From the NCBI GenBank assembly GCA_964023205.1, contig OZ026843.1:7549029-7613028 (forward strand): a stretch of 64,000 nt of DNA, written 5' to 3'. Shown here piece after piece: positions 23,801 to 35,289 of this stretch (positions are counted from its first letter, which is position 1; each line of letters begins with the position of its first letter). The stretch is from Lutraria lutraria (Eukaryota; Mollusca; Bivalvia; Venerida; Mactridae). The position numbers and the translations under genes were made by a program. The notes beneath the pieces were generated by a model. It was given only the letters and a program-made list of their open reading frames with translations. It searched no databases and had not been told where the DNA came from.

Positions 23801-26800
23801 AAGATGTTTGCTGCTTTTATTGGATTGTCTAAAGCCTTTGATTATGTTGTTAGAGATAATAATTATCTGGGTATTAGAAGTGAAATTTTAAACATTGTAG
23901 AATATATTTATGATGGCTATAAAACTGCCCGAAGAGTTAAATATAATAACGTATTAAGTGATTGTTCTACTTGCATATCAGGTTTATGACTTTCTTTTAC
24001 TTTATATGTATCCAAATGACTTGGATAAATATTTTATACAACTTAAAAAACTTAAGATACAACTATAAATTGTAATTGATTTATACAAATGATACTGTAA
24101 AAACTTCTAAAGCTGGTGAATTAGAATTTAATTCTGGTCAGTATGCAGTATGAAACAAATGGAAAACAAACATTATGTTATTGAGAAAATCTGATAAAAT
24201 CAAAAGAAGTATATAATTCACATTCAATTGAAATTCTTATGGACAAGAGCGATAGCTTGACTCCAATATCAATTGACTAACCCTGTATCACACCATATCA
24301 GTTCAGTAAAAGCTGTGCAACAAATGTATATTATCGAGTACCATTCATTGATCAATGTACCAATTAACGTTTATGTGTGTGTTTTCTTTTAAATTTTATC
24401 TTGAAATTATGATAACTGGCTAGATATGAATTGCTACTGACAAAAAAAACGGAAAATATTAGGTCAGCACGTGACCCGACTGAACCTATCAACAGCTAAT
24501 ATTCTGTACGAGGTAAAATACATACATTGTAATATTTAGGTCCAGTGTTTTCAACTGGGTTTTAAGGCACACTTGAGTCACTATCTGGACAAGCTTCGAT
24601 ATTATTTCAGGAATTTAAACATTGAGCATTTAATCATAAACAAGATTTATTTGAAAATATAGAGATATCTGTTCCATGTTTTGGCAATGAAGTGCGGGTG
24701 TATATGATATAAACTATTAAAATAGAATTAAATAGATTCAAAAGTATCAATGGTAGGATACTACGTTATCTCGCACTTTTTAAAAACAAAACATGTAAAA
24801 TGATATTGTTCGCTTTTAAATTTACACATTTGAAAAATTCTAAGTTGTGCGTCAAGTAACTACATATTTCAAGTTCATAATGGTGCAATGCGATTTCTTG
24901 TTGATATGCCGTTTAAGCCCGAAAGATGTTCTAGATATTTTTTTAAGAGATTATTTCTGTCACAACACTGATCTATCATGGGTTTTGTCACTTACCCGAC
25001 CAAGAGTGTATAGAATGAATTATCAGCGCGTGTTTCGTATAGCATTTAAGTCAAAATGCATGTGTATATTTCCTCTCTTTGTCGGTATTTTCGTTTTTGT
25101 CAACTAAAGTATTAAAACGGCCCATCCTGGATCGTGCAAGTGAAAAGGTCCACCCAGGACCCATTTTGATAAATTCCATCTCATTTGTCATCCTTTTTTT
25201 TATTTTCGAGACAAAGTCTTCCAAAAGATCCTCGAAAATGTAGCAAAATTACAACATGGGTATGAAACCTTTACTTATATGTTAAGGCAAATAGGAGGAA
25301 AATTATTATGTTTACAAATAAGTAAATAGGCATAAACAAACTCTTGTCAATTGAACCATTATTATTGGCTTCACATTCATTAGTGGAACAGGTGGAGTAG
25401 GTGGACCTGATGTGCGTTATGTCATAGTTCTATTGGAGGGCCTTGTTATGATTATTGCGACCCTTAATTGTCAATAGACATTTTCAGAACACCAGGTTTT
25501 AGTTGATTTCAACGATATTATAAAAGATGTCTAAGGTTATCTGAATAATCGAAAATTAAGACGGATTCTGTAATAATTACGTTTAAGAACTTGGTAATAG
25601 GTGGGTTAATGCATTTAGATTTCTCCGTTAATTATGTGTATGGTTTGCGCTTTAAAATTGTACATTTTACTCTTTGTATATTTCGTTCGTTTTCTCATAT
25701 GGATAAATATTATGGTGACTACTACTAGTTGTAGAGGTAAGAAAATTGTATACTTCATTAAGACCATGCCGCTATTTAGACAACTTTTTCTAAGAACCTT
25801 AGATGGTCTTTTAACTGGGTTCTATGACGATAGAAAGTTTATTCAAGACAAAAGCAAATGTGTATAAATCATAAGATAATCGTTTCAAAATGATTAATTC
25901 GTGTGTTATTAACATAATATCATTATGCTATTGACCATGTATGAATGTACAGATGTAAAAATATAGAATGTTAGGCAACTGTGCCTTTATTTTGAATAAA
26001 ATATCTTATACAAATAGCTAAAGTCCCAAAATCATACAAATTTATCGGTCGTAATAGTTTCTGTTGGTTCTATAACAGAGCACTGCTCGAAAAAACGCGT
26101 TTACGGAAGTTTAGTGAATAATTATATTTCTATAAACTTCACGTTTAAAATTTACTTAGAATATAATGACACTTAAACTCCAAATTTACATTTCTTCGTT
26201 TATTTGAAATTTACTTAGCGTTTAATGAAGAATTAAATTCGTGTAAACATCATGTTTAAAATTTACTTAGAATATAATGACACTTAAACTCCAAATTTAC
26301 ATTTCTTCGTTTATTTGAAATTTACTTAGCGTTTAGTGAAGAATTAAATTCGTGCAAACATCATGTTTAAAATTTACTTAGAATATAATGACACTTAAAC
26401 TCCAAATTTACATTTCTTCGTTTATTTGAAATTTACTTAGCGTTTAATGAAGAATTAAATTCGTGTAAACATCACGTTTAAAACTTACTTAGAATATAAT
26501 GACACTTAAACTTCAAATTTACATTTCTTCATTTATTTGAAATTTACTAGCGTTTAATGAAGAATTAAATTCGTGTAAACATCACGTTTAAAACTTACTT
26601 AGAATATAATGACACTTAAACTTCAAATTTACATGTCTTCATTTATTTGAAATTTACTAATGTTTAATGAATAATTAAATTCGTGTAAACATCATGTTTA
26701 AAACTTACTTAAAATATAATGACACTTAAACTCCAAATTTACATTTCTTCGTTTATTTGAAATTTACTTAGCGTTTAATGAAGAATTAAATTCGTGTAAA

Positions 26801-29800
26801 CATCATGTTTAAAATTTATTTAGAATATAATGACACTTAAACTTCAAATTTACATTTCTTCATTTATTTGAAATTTACTAGCGTTTAATGAAGAATTAAA
26901 TTCGTGTAAACATCACGTTTAAAACTTACTTAGAATATAATGACACTTAAACTTCAAATTTACATGTCTTCATTTATTTGAAATTTACTAGCGTTTAATG
27001 AAGAATTAAATTCGTGTAAACATCATGTTTAAAGCTTACTTAGAATATAATGATACTTAAATTTCAAATTTACATTTTTCTGTTGATTTGAAATTTACTA
27101 GCGTTTAATGAAGAATTAAATTCGTGTAAACATCACGTTTAAAACTTACTTAGAATATAATGACACTTAAACTTCAAATTTACATGTCTTCATTTATTTG
27201 AAATTTACTAGCGTTTAATGAAGAATTAAATTCGTGTAAACATCATGTTTAAAGCTTACTTAGAATATAATGATACTTAAATTTCAAATTTACATTTTTC
27301 TGTTGATTTAAAATTTACTAGCGTTTAATGAAGACTTAAATTTATGGAAACTTCATGTTTATAATTTACGTAAAGTTTACTTGGACGTAAAGTTTGAGTT
27401 TATAATTTTACTTAAATTTGTTGATATGTAATGTTAATTAATATTAACCCTATCATTTTGGTACCGATTTTTGAAAATTATGCAATTGCAACCGAAACGA
27501 GTGCATTATTTTTATTAAAAATGAAATTGAGAGTTGAATACCTATAGTAACAGTTTGAAGATTATGCATTATTTTGATTTTTGAATTGAGATATTTGAAT
27601 GATGTTTATATAACGAAGGTTTTACATTATTTTCTATTATTCTAGATAGTTACTTTTTTAGTGGTAGAGGGTCTGGGGGTTGTGGCTAACTAGTACTACT
27701 GTTAGTCATGTTCCCCGTTTTCTGCTGTCCATTACTAGATGTATGCCATGTTGTATAAAAGGTATAAATCCACCACAAACGCTGAACATTTTACTATCTG
27801 AGGTTAACACATGCAGTAATAATTGTTTACACAACCTGTATGCATTTGCGCACTACATCAGTGGTCAGTTTTACAGAGTGTCTAATTTTAGAACAGATTA
27901 TCAACACAGGAGAGAACACAGGAGAGTGCCAACGGATTTAGATTTAAACTTTGTCTTGGAGTGATATGTTACTTTCAATGAAGAACTGATACATTCGTTA
28001 ACTTGTTGACTTGCAAAATGGATGATTATTATTCTTCTGTGTATGGAACTGATGTCTTCTGATGAAGAGTAAAATAGGTATAAATCTTAATATGTTTATG
28101 TCTCTTATGTTTAATATGTACTGTATACTTGATTTATGTTGATAACCACCTATGATTTTATACCTCTACACATCATACTGTACAATGAATATACAATTAA
28201 ATCAGCTTTATCATATTGAACAGCATTTTTATTACAGCACTTTTTGCATGAAACACAACATATAGTCATGTCATGCCTTGGCCATGGTAATACAAATGTA
28301 TATAATATAGATCATACCTATGACAATGACGAGAAGCTTTTATATTTGTATTATTTTTGTATATTTACAGCGACGGCGAGGAATGCATCATGATATTTAA
28401 AGCTTCTCAAGGAAATGGACAAAAAGGACAAAGCCCGAAGGGATAGCGACAGGAGCTCAAACGTAACCGATCGGCGTCAACGGAAACTTCTAATCGAAAG
28501 ATGGCGGAGGATTGCCGTCTTGGACTGTCAATCAGGACAAAATTTAATGTTATTCAGGATAAGGAGTAATGTTATTCGATGTAATATTGATGAAAATAAA
28601 GCAATAACTTTGAAAAATTTTGTATTTTATTGTACGATACGAAATATCGTGCATTCTGTTTACTATATGTAATAAAGTGAGTCGTATTAAACAGCTAGGT
28701 TTAATTTACTGTACTGTGTGAAATTTACTGCAGGTTTTCGTAAAGCTAAAACACGAAGTTTAATGAAATAATATGGGAATATAATGCATTATATACTGCA
28801 CGTTTACATAAAGCTTAAACACGAAGTTTAATGAAATAAAATGTGAATATACTGCATTATATTGCAAGTTTTCATAAAGCTTAAACATGAAGTTTAATGA
28901 AATAAAATGTGAATATACTGCATTATATTGCAAGTTTACATGAATCTTAAACACGAAGTTTAATGAAATAAAATGGGAATATACTGCATTAAATTGCAAG
29001 TTTACATGAATCTTAAACACGAAGTTTAATGAAATAAAATGGGAATATACTGCATTATATTGCAAGTTTACATGAATCTTAAACACGAAATTTAATGAAA
29101 TAAAATGGGAATATACTCCATTATATTGCAAGTTTACATGAATCTTAAACACGAAGTTTAATTAAATAAAATAGGAATATACTGCATTATAAACATCGAG
29201 TTTAACTACATTTAATATTAGTTTACGGTCGAAGGAAATTCCATGTTTACAGCAAGTTTACGATGAACTTAAACTCCTGTAAACTCCGGAGTTTACGTCC
29301 TTGTAAACTTAAAGTAAACGCCATGTAAACTTCAAGTTTAATTACCAACTTAAATTCGAATAAACGTCATTAAACACTACATATAATGAAATTTACTTTG
29401 AGTTTAAGTTAAAATTAAACGCGTTTTTTCGAGCAGTGGAGGAATCCGGTGTGTTTTCCTCCCGTGCGTACATTATAGCAAGAAAAATGTTTCCAAATCC
29501 ATTGCCGTATTCTTTTCAATATCATTGAAAAAAAACTATTTATAGAATAGCTAAGTTTTCCCGCAGTCATATTATGCACCAGGCATGTAGTGACGTCACG
29601 CGCTCTATGCATTTCAAGTTTACAAAAGCAAAACTCACTGCGAAATGAGTGTTTTAAGAAGAAAAGGAGCTTGTTTCGTCGGTAATATTTATCCTTGGAT
29701 AATATCAGCAATTGTTTGGGTTTTTTTTGCGTATATTTTTATAGCAAAAAGCTAATGGGGCTTTAATGAATGAAATTCAAAATTATTGGAGCCAAAGCGA

Positions 29801-32800
29801 ACCAAAGCAAGTAAATACCGTTAGTGGACTAAAAGGAAAACATTTTGATGAAAAATAATAATATCAATGTACGTACGAGGGGTGTCCCAGAATTACGTGG
29901 ACTTTTGCTGTAACTTGAAAACGGTCAGAGATAATGATACGAAACTTCACTGGCATCTTGACACATGTTTACTTAAAAAGCACAATTTCCGTTGTTTACA
30001 CGAATTAGTGTGGACATGACGGTCGTCCAAACTACTCAAGTGCACTGTAGGCGGGGCAGGTCATTGTGACGTTAAGACGTCAGTAGTGAATAGCTAACCA
30101 TTATTTTTTCATATTTCTCAGTGTAGTCACCACTTAAAACATTTCTCATGTCTGACTATCCACTGATTTAATGTCTTTCTATACCAGTTCTTGTCAAGGT
30201 GAGAAACAACTGCCTGTGAAGCCACTGATAATCACTAAGGTTCTGCTATCTTGATCTACAACGTCCTTGAATGTTTGCACTGACGCCATAGCTAACGTCG
30301 CTTTTAATACATGACCCTTTCATCTTTGATACCCTGTCTTACGCCTTTAAATCGTTTATGCCACTTGAATATCAGTGATCTGCACAGGACGGGTTTTACT
30401 TCTGCTTCTTGTAACATATATCTAGTCTGTGTGGGTGTTTTACCAAGATTGACACAATATTTTATAATTGTGCCATGTTCCAAATAATAAATTGCCGTCA
30501 TTTTTTACAAATTTCTTTGATGACCGCTTGGATGGTTTGTATCATTATGTTGGATATGATGTCAATATTTGGTCAGTTGGCAGACATGACATCAATTGTC
30601 GCCTGCATAACATCGCGCCAAAATCAGTTGGTTTTGTTTAAAGATATGGACATTAAATTAATACAATACATAAAAAAGTTTGACCTGCCCCGCCCTAGCG
30701 ATGATTGGTTACTATAGCGACCCAATACATATGTGTATATTTCATTTATTATAAATTATTACTAGCAAACAAAAGTTATTAGATATGACTTTATTTCTGC
30801 CAATTTTTATCAATTTATGTTAAAAGCTGAATGAAATGCAGCAGACGTCCACATAATTCTGGGACACCCCTCGTATGTACAAATACAAACAATAATGGTT
30901 AACAACATTAATATAATCAGAGCGTACATATTTGGCATGCTTTCAAGAAATGATTAAATGCAATAATAGAAGAAATTGTCAAAATACATTAATTGAAATC
31001 AAAAGAAAGATAATTTAAGCATGAAAGCTAATAAGCAGAATGCAAATCAATCAATGAGGTAGGGCTTCATTTCTCAATCAATTGGATAGTCATAGAATAA
31101 TTCAATAAAAGTAATATCAAATAAAAGTATCAAAACTAACCTGAGACTGTAAGAGTTGCAGTTTTGGCCTGGTTAACTGTCTCAAGTGAAACAGATTGTA
31201 AATATGACAACTCACAGCGATATTTTCTTTCATCATCACAAGATAGTGAAGCAGAATCCATGCTTACTCCAACTTTGGAGTTAGTTGCTGTAGTAGAATC
31301 TAGTATTCCATCCACTTGCACATTGTTATCATTTAAATCACTTGGGAGATTGCCATTAAAACTTGTCCCCGTTGCAGTTACAGTAGCTATTAGATCCCAT
31401 GATTCACCAGTATTCATTGATTCGCGAAGCATTTTAATGTACATTACAGAATTCACATCAGTATCAGTCATTGAACAATTCATTTTCCAGTATATATCAA
31501 TAATATTCCCGAGATTTATCTGACTTCTTGACAACGTAAAGGCAATGCCAGTGACTGCAAAAATAAAGCTGTGTAAATTCCTTTCTGCATAAAAAAAATT
31601 CGCAAAAGAAATACGCAAACAATCCCACAGTGACAAGGGTTTACGCATACTTCCAGCGCACAACGCTGGATGCAGAACGCAGAAGCGTATACATGTACTG
31701 CCAGCCAAACCAAAGAAATTTCAATTAAACAGAGAGGTAAAACTGCTATTATCTAAAAGAAACATTAGTATCTGTGATTGCAAGGAACATGTGTATGTTT
31801 CGTGATTATTCACGACACATTGTTTAATAATATTTCTTTCTAAAATCTTCGAATTAATGAAAACAGATTCGAACGTCACTACTGACAGTGTTAAGAACGG
31901 CGGCGATTTGCTGGTAATTCCGATTTTTTGCGCGTTTATTTTACACGTACATGCTGAACGAGGTATCAAAACGATTGTAAGCATTAACGACAGTAGTCAA
32001 CATATGGGATATTTATTTAAATACAATGTAGATTGATTTATAATAAAAATAGATATTTCTTTCGTAACGTATCATGTAAAATACTGGCACCGTGTTATTC
32101 GTTGTGCTGAAACAGCGGGCTGACAACACATCCTTATAATTAAGCGCTCAAATTTTACAAATATTTGAATACCTAGCTAAATTGTAATTGATGTTATTCC
32201 AGGATTAATGTTTGCACTTTTGCTCGACCATTATATATAAAATTTCGTGTAGATTTGACGCCTGACATGAACCGCAGCAGTTTTCCATGGAAAAGACGAC
32301 ACATTACTTTCCAAAATTTAAGAGTGTGGGCATTGTAACTCATAGCATTAATACCACCTCACAACATGGATGAACAAAAAATGCAATATTCGTCAAAGGA
32401 AATTTTTCAGACCATCTCATGGGCAGAAAGTTGCAAAAGTCGTTTCAAAAGTCAACAGTAAGAGGTTTTGCTATTTAAAACAACATGAATGATGTTTGTT
32501 GTATTTTCTAGAAGATTTTGAGAACAATCGTTTTCTTGAAGCTTTCTTTCCTGATGGTTTTTGTGGTGCATATGAAGTGTTCTACCGGAAATGACATTGT
32601 CTGGTGTTGTGGTGCTACTTGTTATTATAACTTGCTGATGTGATTGAGAAATTCTGGTACATGCATGGGGGAAGGAATACGATTAGGTTACATTTCAGGT
32701 TCATAAAAACGAACGTCTTTTCCTCTACTGCGACTGATGTCCACTGAAAAGACACTGAACGAATTTTACGAAATATTAACCGCAGTTACATTTCAGGTTC

Positions 32801-34515
32801 ATAAAAACGAACGTCTTTTCCTCTACTGCGACTGATGTCCACTGAAAAGACACTGAACGAATTTTACGAAATATTAACCGCAGGTTATGTGTAGCCACGC
32901 TAATGGCAGTATGCGATGCTACAATTTAGTCGAAACTTTCATGATACGTTGCATTCCTTTGGTTAAGTTCTTCTGTAGTAAATGCCTTCAGTTTACTTTT
33001 ATGACATTGTTAATGAGCGAGTATCTAGGCAGATGTAATCTGTCTTTTTTCGTGCCAAGGTGGTCGAATATTTCATGTTTCTTCACGATATAAACGATTT
33101 AAGCAGAATTCATGCGTTTGAAATCTGTTAAGTGGTCTAACTCTTTACACTAATCTGATAGAGTACCACTGATATTGCGCGCTTGGTGTATACGTTAACC
33201 CTTGTCACGATGTACATGAAACTAGTTCAATATTGGAGTGGCTAAATCGTGCAATATTTGAGTGTAACATAAGATTGAGAAGTATGGCATTTGGCTACCT
33301 GACAGTTCTTTCGCTACTAATTCTGTCACAAATTATCAGGAGTAATTCGGGAGTTCCGCAACCGGAACCCCGCCAGGGCTTTTCCTGGATCAACCAGTGA
33401 CTCCCGGTCTCCAGCTTAAAAGATTTGCACTCTTAGAACTTTCTGACCCTAAACAGCTGTGAAACTGTGCCACCGTTTGTATTTGGTTGGTAGCTAGCTG
33501 TTAAGTTCACCGATTGTTTGAGTTCATTACTCAGACACAAAACAAACGAACAGACCGGCGGACAAGCGTGACCCAAAATAGTTAAAGAGTACCTGTGTAA
33601 GGTTTGCGTGGTTTGCATTTTAGTAAATATTCTACTAATAATACTATAACATAAATTCTATAACCGGAACAAACAGATACGTAAACAAGTATGTTCTCTG
33701 ATAAACCACATTTGATATTCAATAACAAATCATATATGGTTTATTACTACACTCAATTTAAATGAGAAAATATATGGTTAAACAAAACATATGCCAATAT
33801 TTATGTCATAGACATAAGAAATTGAATAGACCAACCAGTGATAATGTTTTATAGTATAACCATCCGAACAAGCAGGTTTAACAACCTAAAGTTTCCTAAA
33901 TAATATGTAAAAATCTCACGAAGTCTAAGCAGAATCGGTTAGTAGTGATATGTCACGCATTGTAAAATGTATATGGCGAAGATATCAGAGTTCAGAATAT
34001 TAAACAAAATGGTTTAAAAATGTTAAAATCTGCTTTTTAAAACGGTACGCCTATTTACGACTTGTATAGTGTAGTGAAATACATGTAATATTGATCGAAT
34101 TAAAGTCCTATTAACTTTTAGCTAAAACAAGCAGTTGATAATAATATCACAAGACAACAATTACTGACTGAACGATCCTATTTCTTCTAAAACACTCATT
34201 TCGCTGTTATTTTTGCTTTCGAAAACTAGAAAAATATTTCTAGCGCGTGAGTCACTTTATGACGTGTGCAGAACTAACAAATTCCAATTGACCATGAACA
34301 ACACGGTTGATTTGGGAAGCCTGTCAAAGTACCGTTATTCCGTCTTCTGTATTTTGTTTCTTCGTGTATTTGCCTTCTAAGGTCGAAGGCGAAGACACGA
34401 TAAGTAAGCAAAAAACGAATATACTCATGGATCTTAAAGTATGATACTGTCAAATTTTACCTGAGGACGAACATACTGCCACAACAATCCCGATTAACCG
34501 ATAAAATCCGGACAT
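20513..34515 (-). CDS. IgSF receptor gene copy B (two Ig domains, TM, tyrosine-motif tail)
   Basis: The most complete family member. Exons, 5' to 3', are: signal 34461-34515; Ig1 31141-31554; Ig2 22723-23103; stalk relic 21801-21851; TM 21166-21289; tail 20513-20855. All except the stalk have usable splice sites and stay in frame. The predicted product is a type I surface protein: cleaved signal, two Ig-like domains, one membrane helix followed by a basic stop-transfer (YRRKRQ), and a tail of about 114 residues with several tyrosines. Skipping the damaged stalk exon keeps phase 1, so Ig2 joins directly to the TM exon. The Ig1-Ig2 intron is 8 kb because of a CACTA-like element, a mariner and a LINE relic; in C and D it is about 1.2-1.3 kb. 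I do not recognise a named orthologue. Role in recognition or adhesion is inferred from architecture only. Confidence 0.75.
21166..21289 (-). CDS. copy B transmembrane exon
   Basis: A 124-base exon, acceptor TGTTACAG, donor GTATGG, phase 1 in and phase 2 out. After a short acidic linker (KVSENDERFQSN) comes the helix FVIGFVSGFVTCLCSGLLVG with LIVFLY, then YRR. The basic cluster continues into the tail exon. Confidence 0.8.
21801..21851 (-). pseudogene. copy B stalk exon with lost splice acceptor
   Basis: It aligns with the stalk exons of C and D, is open for 17 codons (DGSGGHTTTCVMSSST) and keeps a donor (GTATGTG). The acceptor that reads TTGTAG|CT in C and D reads TTTTG|CT here, consistent with a 3-base deletion that removed the AG. 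The exon is a multiple of three, so skipping it is frame-neutral. Confidence 0.65.
22723..23103 (-). CDS. copy B exon 3: Ig domain 2
   Basis: A 127-codon exon, phase 1 to phase 1, acceptor TTTGGAAG, donor GTAAGT. Ig hallmarks are LTLTCEAN, ISWQKS and LRFSCYAV. It begins APASIPVLRD and ends LFYVDV. In frame over its full length. Confidence 0.8.
23795..24215 (+). pseudogene. LINE reverse transcriptase relic
   Basis: The plus-strand open piece AAFIGLSKAFDYVVRDN is the reverse transcriptase motif around the first catalytic aspartate. It continues with GIRSEILNIVEYIYDGYK. Then, in shifted frames, MYPNDLDKYF and a piece resembling the Y-x-D-D region follow, with the second aspartate box degraded (ND). 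It lies antisense in the copy B Ig1-Ig2 intron. Dead. Confidence 0.75.
26105..27345. repeat. left subterminal tandem repeats, about 110 bp each
   Basis: About 11 units contain GCGTTTAATGAAGAATTAAA, CATCACGTTTAAAACTTACT and TGACACTTAAACTCCAAATT. Two slightly different subtypes alternate at the right side. GTTTAA and its complement are the commonest words, as expected for transposase binding sites. Confidence 0.9.
28735..29190. repeat. right subterminal tandem repeats, about 70 bp each
   Basis: Six to seven units contain CTTAAACACGAAGTTTAATG and GGAATATACTGCATTATATT. A 130-residue open frame across them on the minus strand is a by-product of the repeat. Confidence 0.9.
29876..30873 (-). mobile_element. 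mariner-type transposon, internally deleted
   Basis: Terminal inverted repeats start CGAGGGGTGTCCCAGAATTA and are flanked by TA on both sides (29874-29875, 30874-30875). The minus strand at 30501-30304 keeps a mariner helix-turn-helix part (VNLGKTPTQTRYMLQEAEV, then FKWHKRFKGVR). At about 30170-30090 a C-terminal-like piece (GDYTEKYEKIM) remains; the catalytic middle is gone. The matching intron position in copy D (about 45055) has no insertion, so this element jumped in after the copies separated. Confidence 0.85.
31141..31554 (-). CDS. copy B exon 2: Ig domain 1
   Basis: A 138-codon exon, phase 1 to phase 1, acceptor TTTTTGCAG, donor CAG|GTTAGT. It starts VTGIAFTLSRSQINLGN. Cysteines lie in KMNCSM, LSCDDE and YRCELSY, and it ends ATLTVSG. 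Open throughout. The open frame continues upstream of the acceptor by chance and is not part of the exon. Confidence 0.8.
32687..32882. repeat. perfect 98-bp tandem duplication
   Basis: Positions 32687-32784 and 32785-32882 read as the same 98 bases, beginning GTTACATTTCAGGTTCATAA. The lack of differences suggests a very recent event or an assembly artefact. It lies in the copy B intron between the signal and Ig1 exons. Confidence 0.9.
34461..34515 (-). CDS. copy B exon 1: start codon and signal peptide
   Basis: ATG at 34515 starts MSGFYRLIGIVVAVCSSS. The exon is 55 bases long with donor CAG|GTAAAA, phase 1. It differs from the copy D first exon by a single residue (Ser for Leu after the Cys). 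Confidence 0.75.
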
Positions 34516-34764
34516 TTTCGCTATCTTCCTGTTTACATTTGAATACTAGTATGGTGGTCATGCATTATCATAATGAACACAAACTTAAAACGAACTTAAT
34601 GTAAATATCACGCTATGTTTAAAACCTTCGCAATATCAAGAAAAGAAAGTCGATTTAAAGTTAAATGAGAACCGTTGTAAACATTTACACCTTTCCGAGG
34701 TAGATCAGGTTATTTACTGGTTGAAATGACTTTATATTGTAATACATAAACATAACACTATCGT

Positions 34765-34848
34765 AATGCGCCGTGGCTGAGAGGTAAAGGCTATGATTCT
34801 TTTATTCGTAGCGGCCATGAGTTCAAAACTGCCAAAATGCTTTTTTTT
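34765..34848 (+). tRNA. tRNA-like sequence
   Basis: An A-box-like TGGCTGAGAGGTAAAGG at 34774-34790, a B-box-like GAGTTCAAAACT near 34819-34830, then a run of eight T at 34841. The pattern resembles a class II tRNA start (GTGGCTGAGAGG) but the stems are imperfect. Probably a tRNA-derived repeat. It lies about 250 bp upstream of the copy B start. Confidence 0.45.
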
Positions 34849-35194
34849 TATTAACATATTTAGTATTCGAAATTGCAATTTCTTTCCGACTTTCAAGAAA
34901 TACCCTTCAAATTGTGAAAATCAAAATTAATATCTTGTTTCATATACACAATAATGTGTACTATTAAATATACATGCAGTATGCAGTAGAGAAGGAGAAG
35001 GAGACTGCATGTTTACTGTTATTAATCACTTCTTGCGACGAGGAGAAAGACACGGCGAATGAATGCGATGATGCGTGTTGAATTTACATGTTTGAATTCT
35101 TTTAAAACGATAAAATAATGAAGAAATAAACAATACAAAATAAAAGGATTTAAAATAATCAAAAGAAAAATAAACGAACAAAATATAGTTATAA

Positions 35195-35275
35195 AAACTA
35201 GGTTCGAACCAATGGTTAAAATGATGTATATCTCAAAATCATCAGCACTAACCTTTACGCTATTGAGGCAATCGT
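35195..35275 (-). tRNA. tRNA-like sequence, opposite strand
   Basis: The minus strand reads TGCCTCAATAGCGTAAAGG (A-box region, 35270-35252) and a perfect GGTTCGAACC B-box at 35210-35201, followed by TTTTT. It faces the tRNA-like sequence at 34765-34848, the same convergent arrangement as at 16.5-17.1 kb. Confidence 0.45.
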
Positions 35276-35289
35276 AATTATGTTTTCTC

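Larger units (their letters stand above)
26081..29438. mobile_element. CACTA-like DNA transposon, non-autonomous
   Basis: A perfect 23-bp terminal inverted repeat begins CACTGCTCGAAAAAACGCG at both ends (26081 and, inverted, ending 29438). The flanks are GAG on both sides (26078-26080 and 29439-29441), a 3-bp target duplication. Known: CACTA/EnSpm elements begin CACTA or CACTG, make 3-bp duplications and carry dense subterminal repeats; all three are seen. The centre (27.4-28.7 kb) has no recognisable transposase. Short open frames at 27680-27964 and 28415-28672 are unassigned. It sits in the copy B Ig1-Ig2 intron. Confidence 0.8.

Noticed and set aside
27680..27964. 94-codon open frame in the centre of the CACTA-like element as a transposase
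   Set aside because: Cys/Arg-rich, but no catalytic DDE-type or other family motif recognised, and it is too short. Left unassigned.
28760..29152. 130-codon minus-strand frame with a repeated FKIHVNLQYNAVYSHFISLN pattern
   Set aside because: It comes from the subterminal 70-bp repeats of the CACTA-like element. It ends where the repeat ends and has no conserved start.
30475..30717. 80-codon plus-strand frame inside the mariner
   Set aside because: Opposite strand to the recognisable transposase fragments and overlapping their start.
31164..31523. 119-codon plus-strand open frame (also 12842-13102 and 45275-45526)
   Set aside because: Shadows of the Ig1 exons on the opposite strand.
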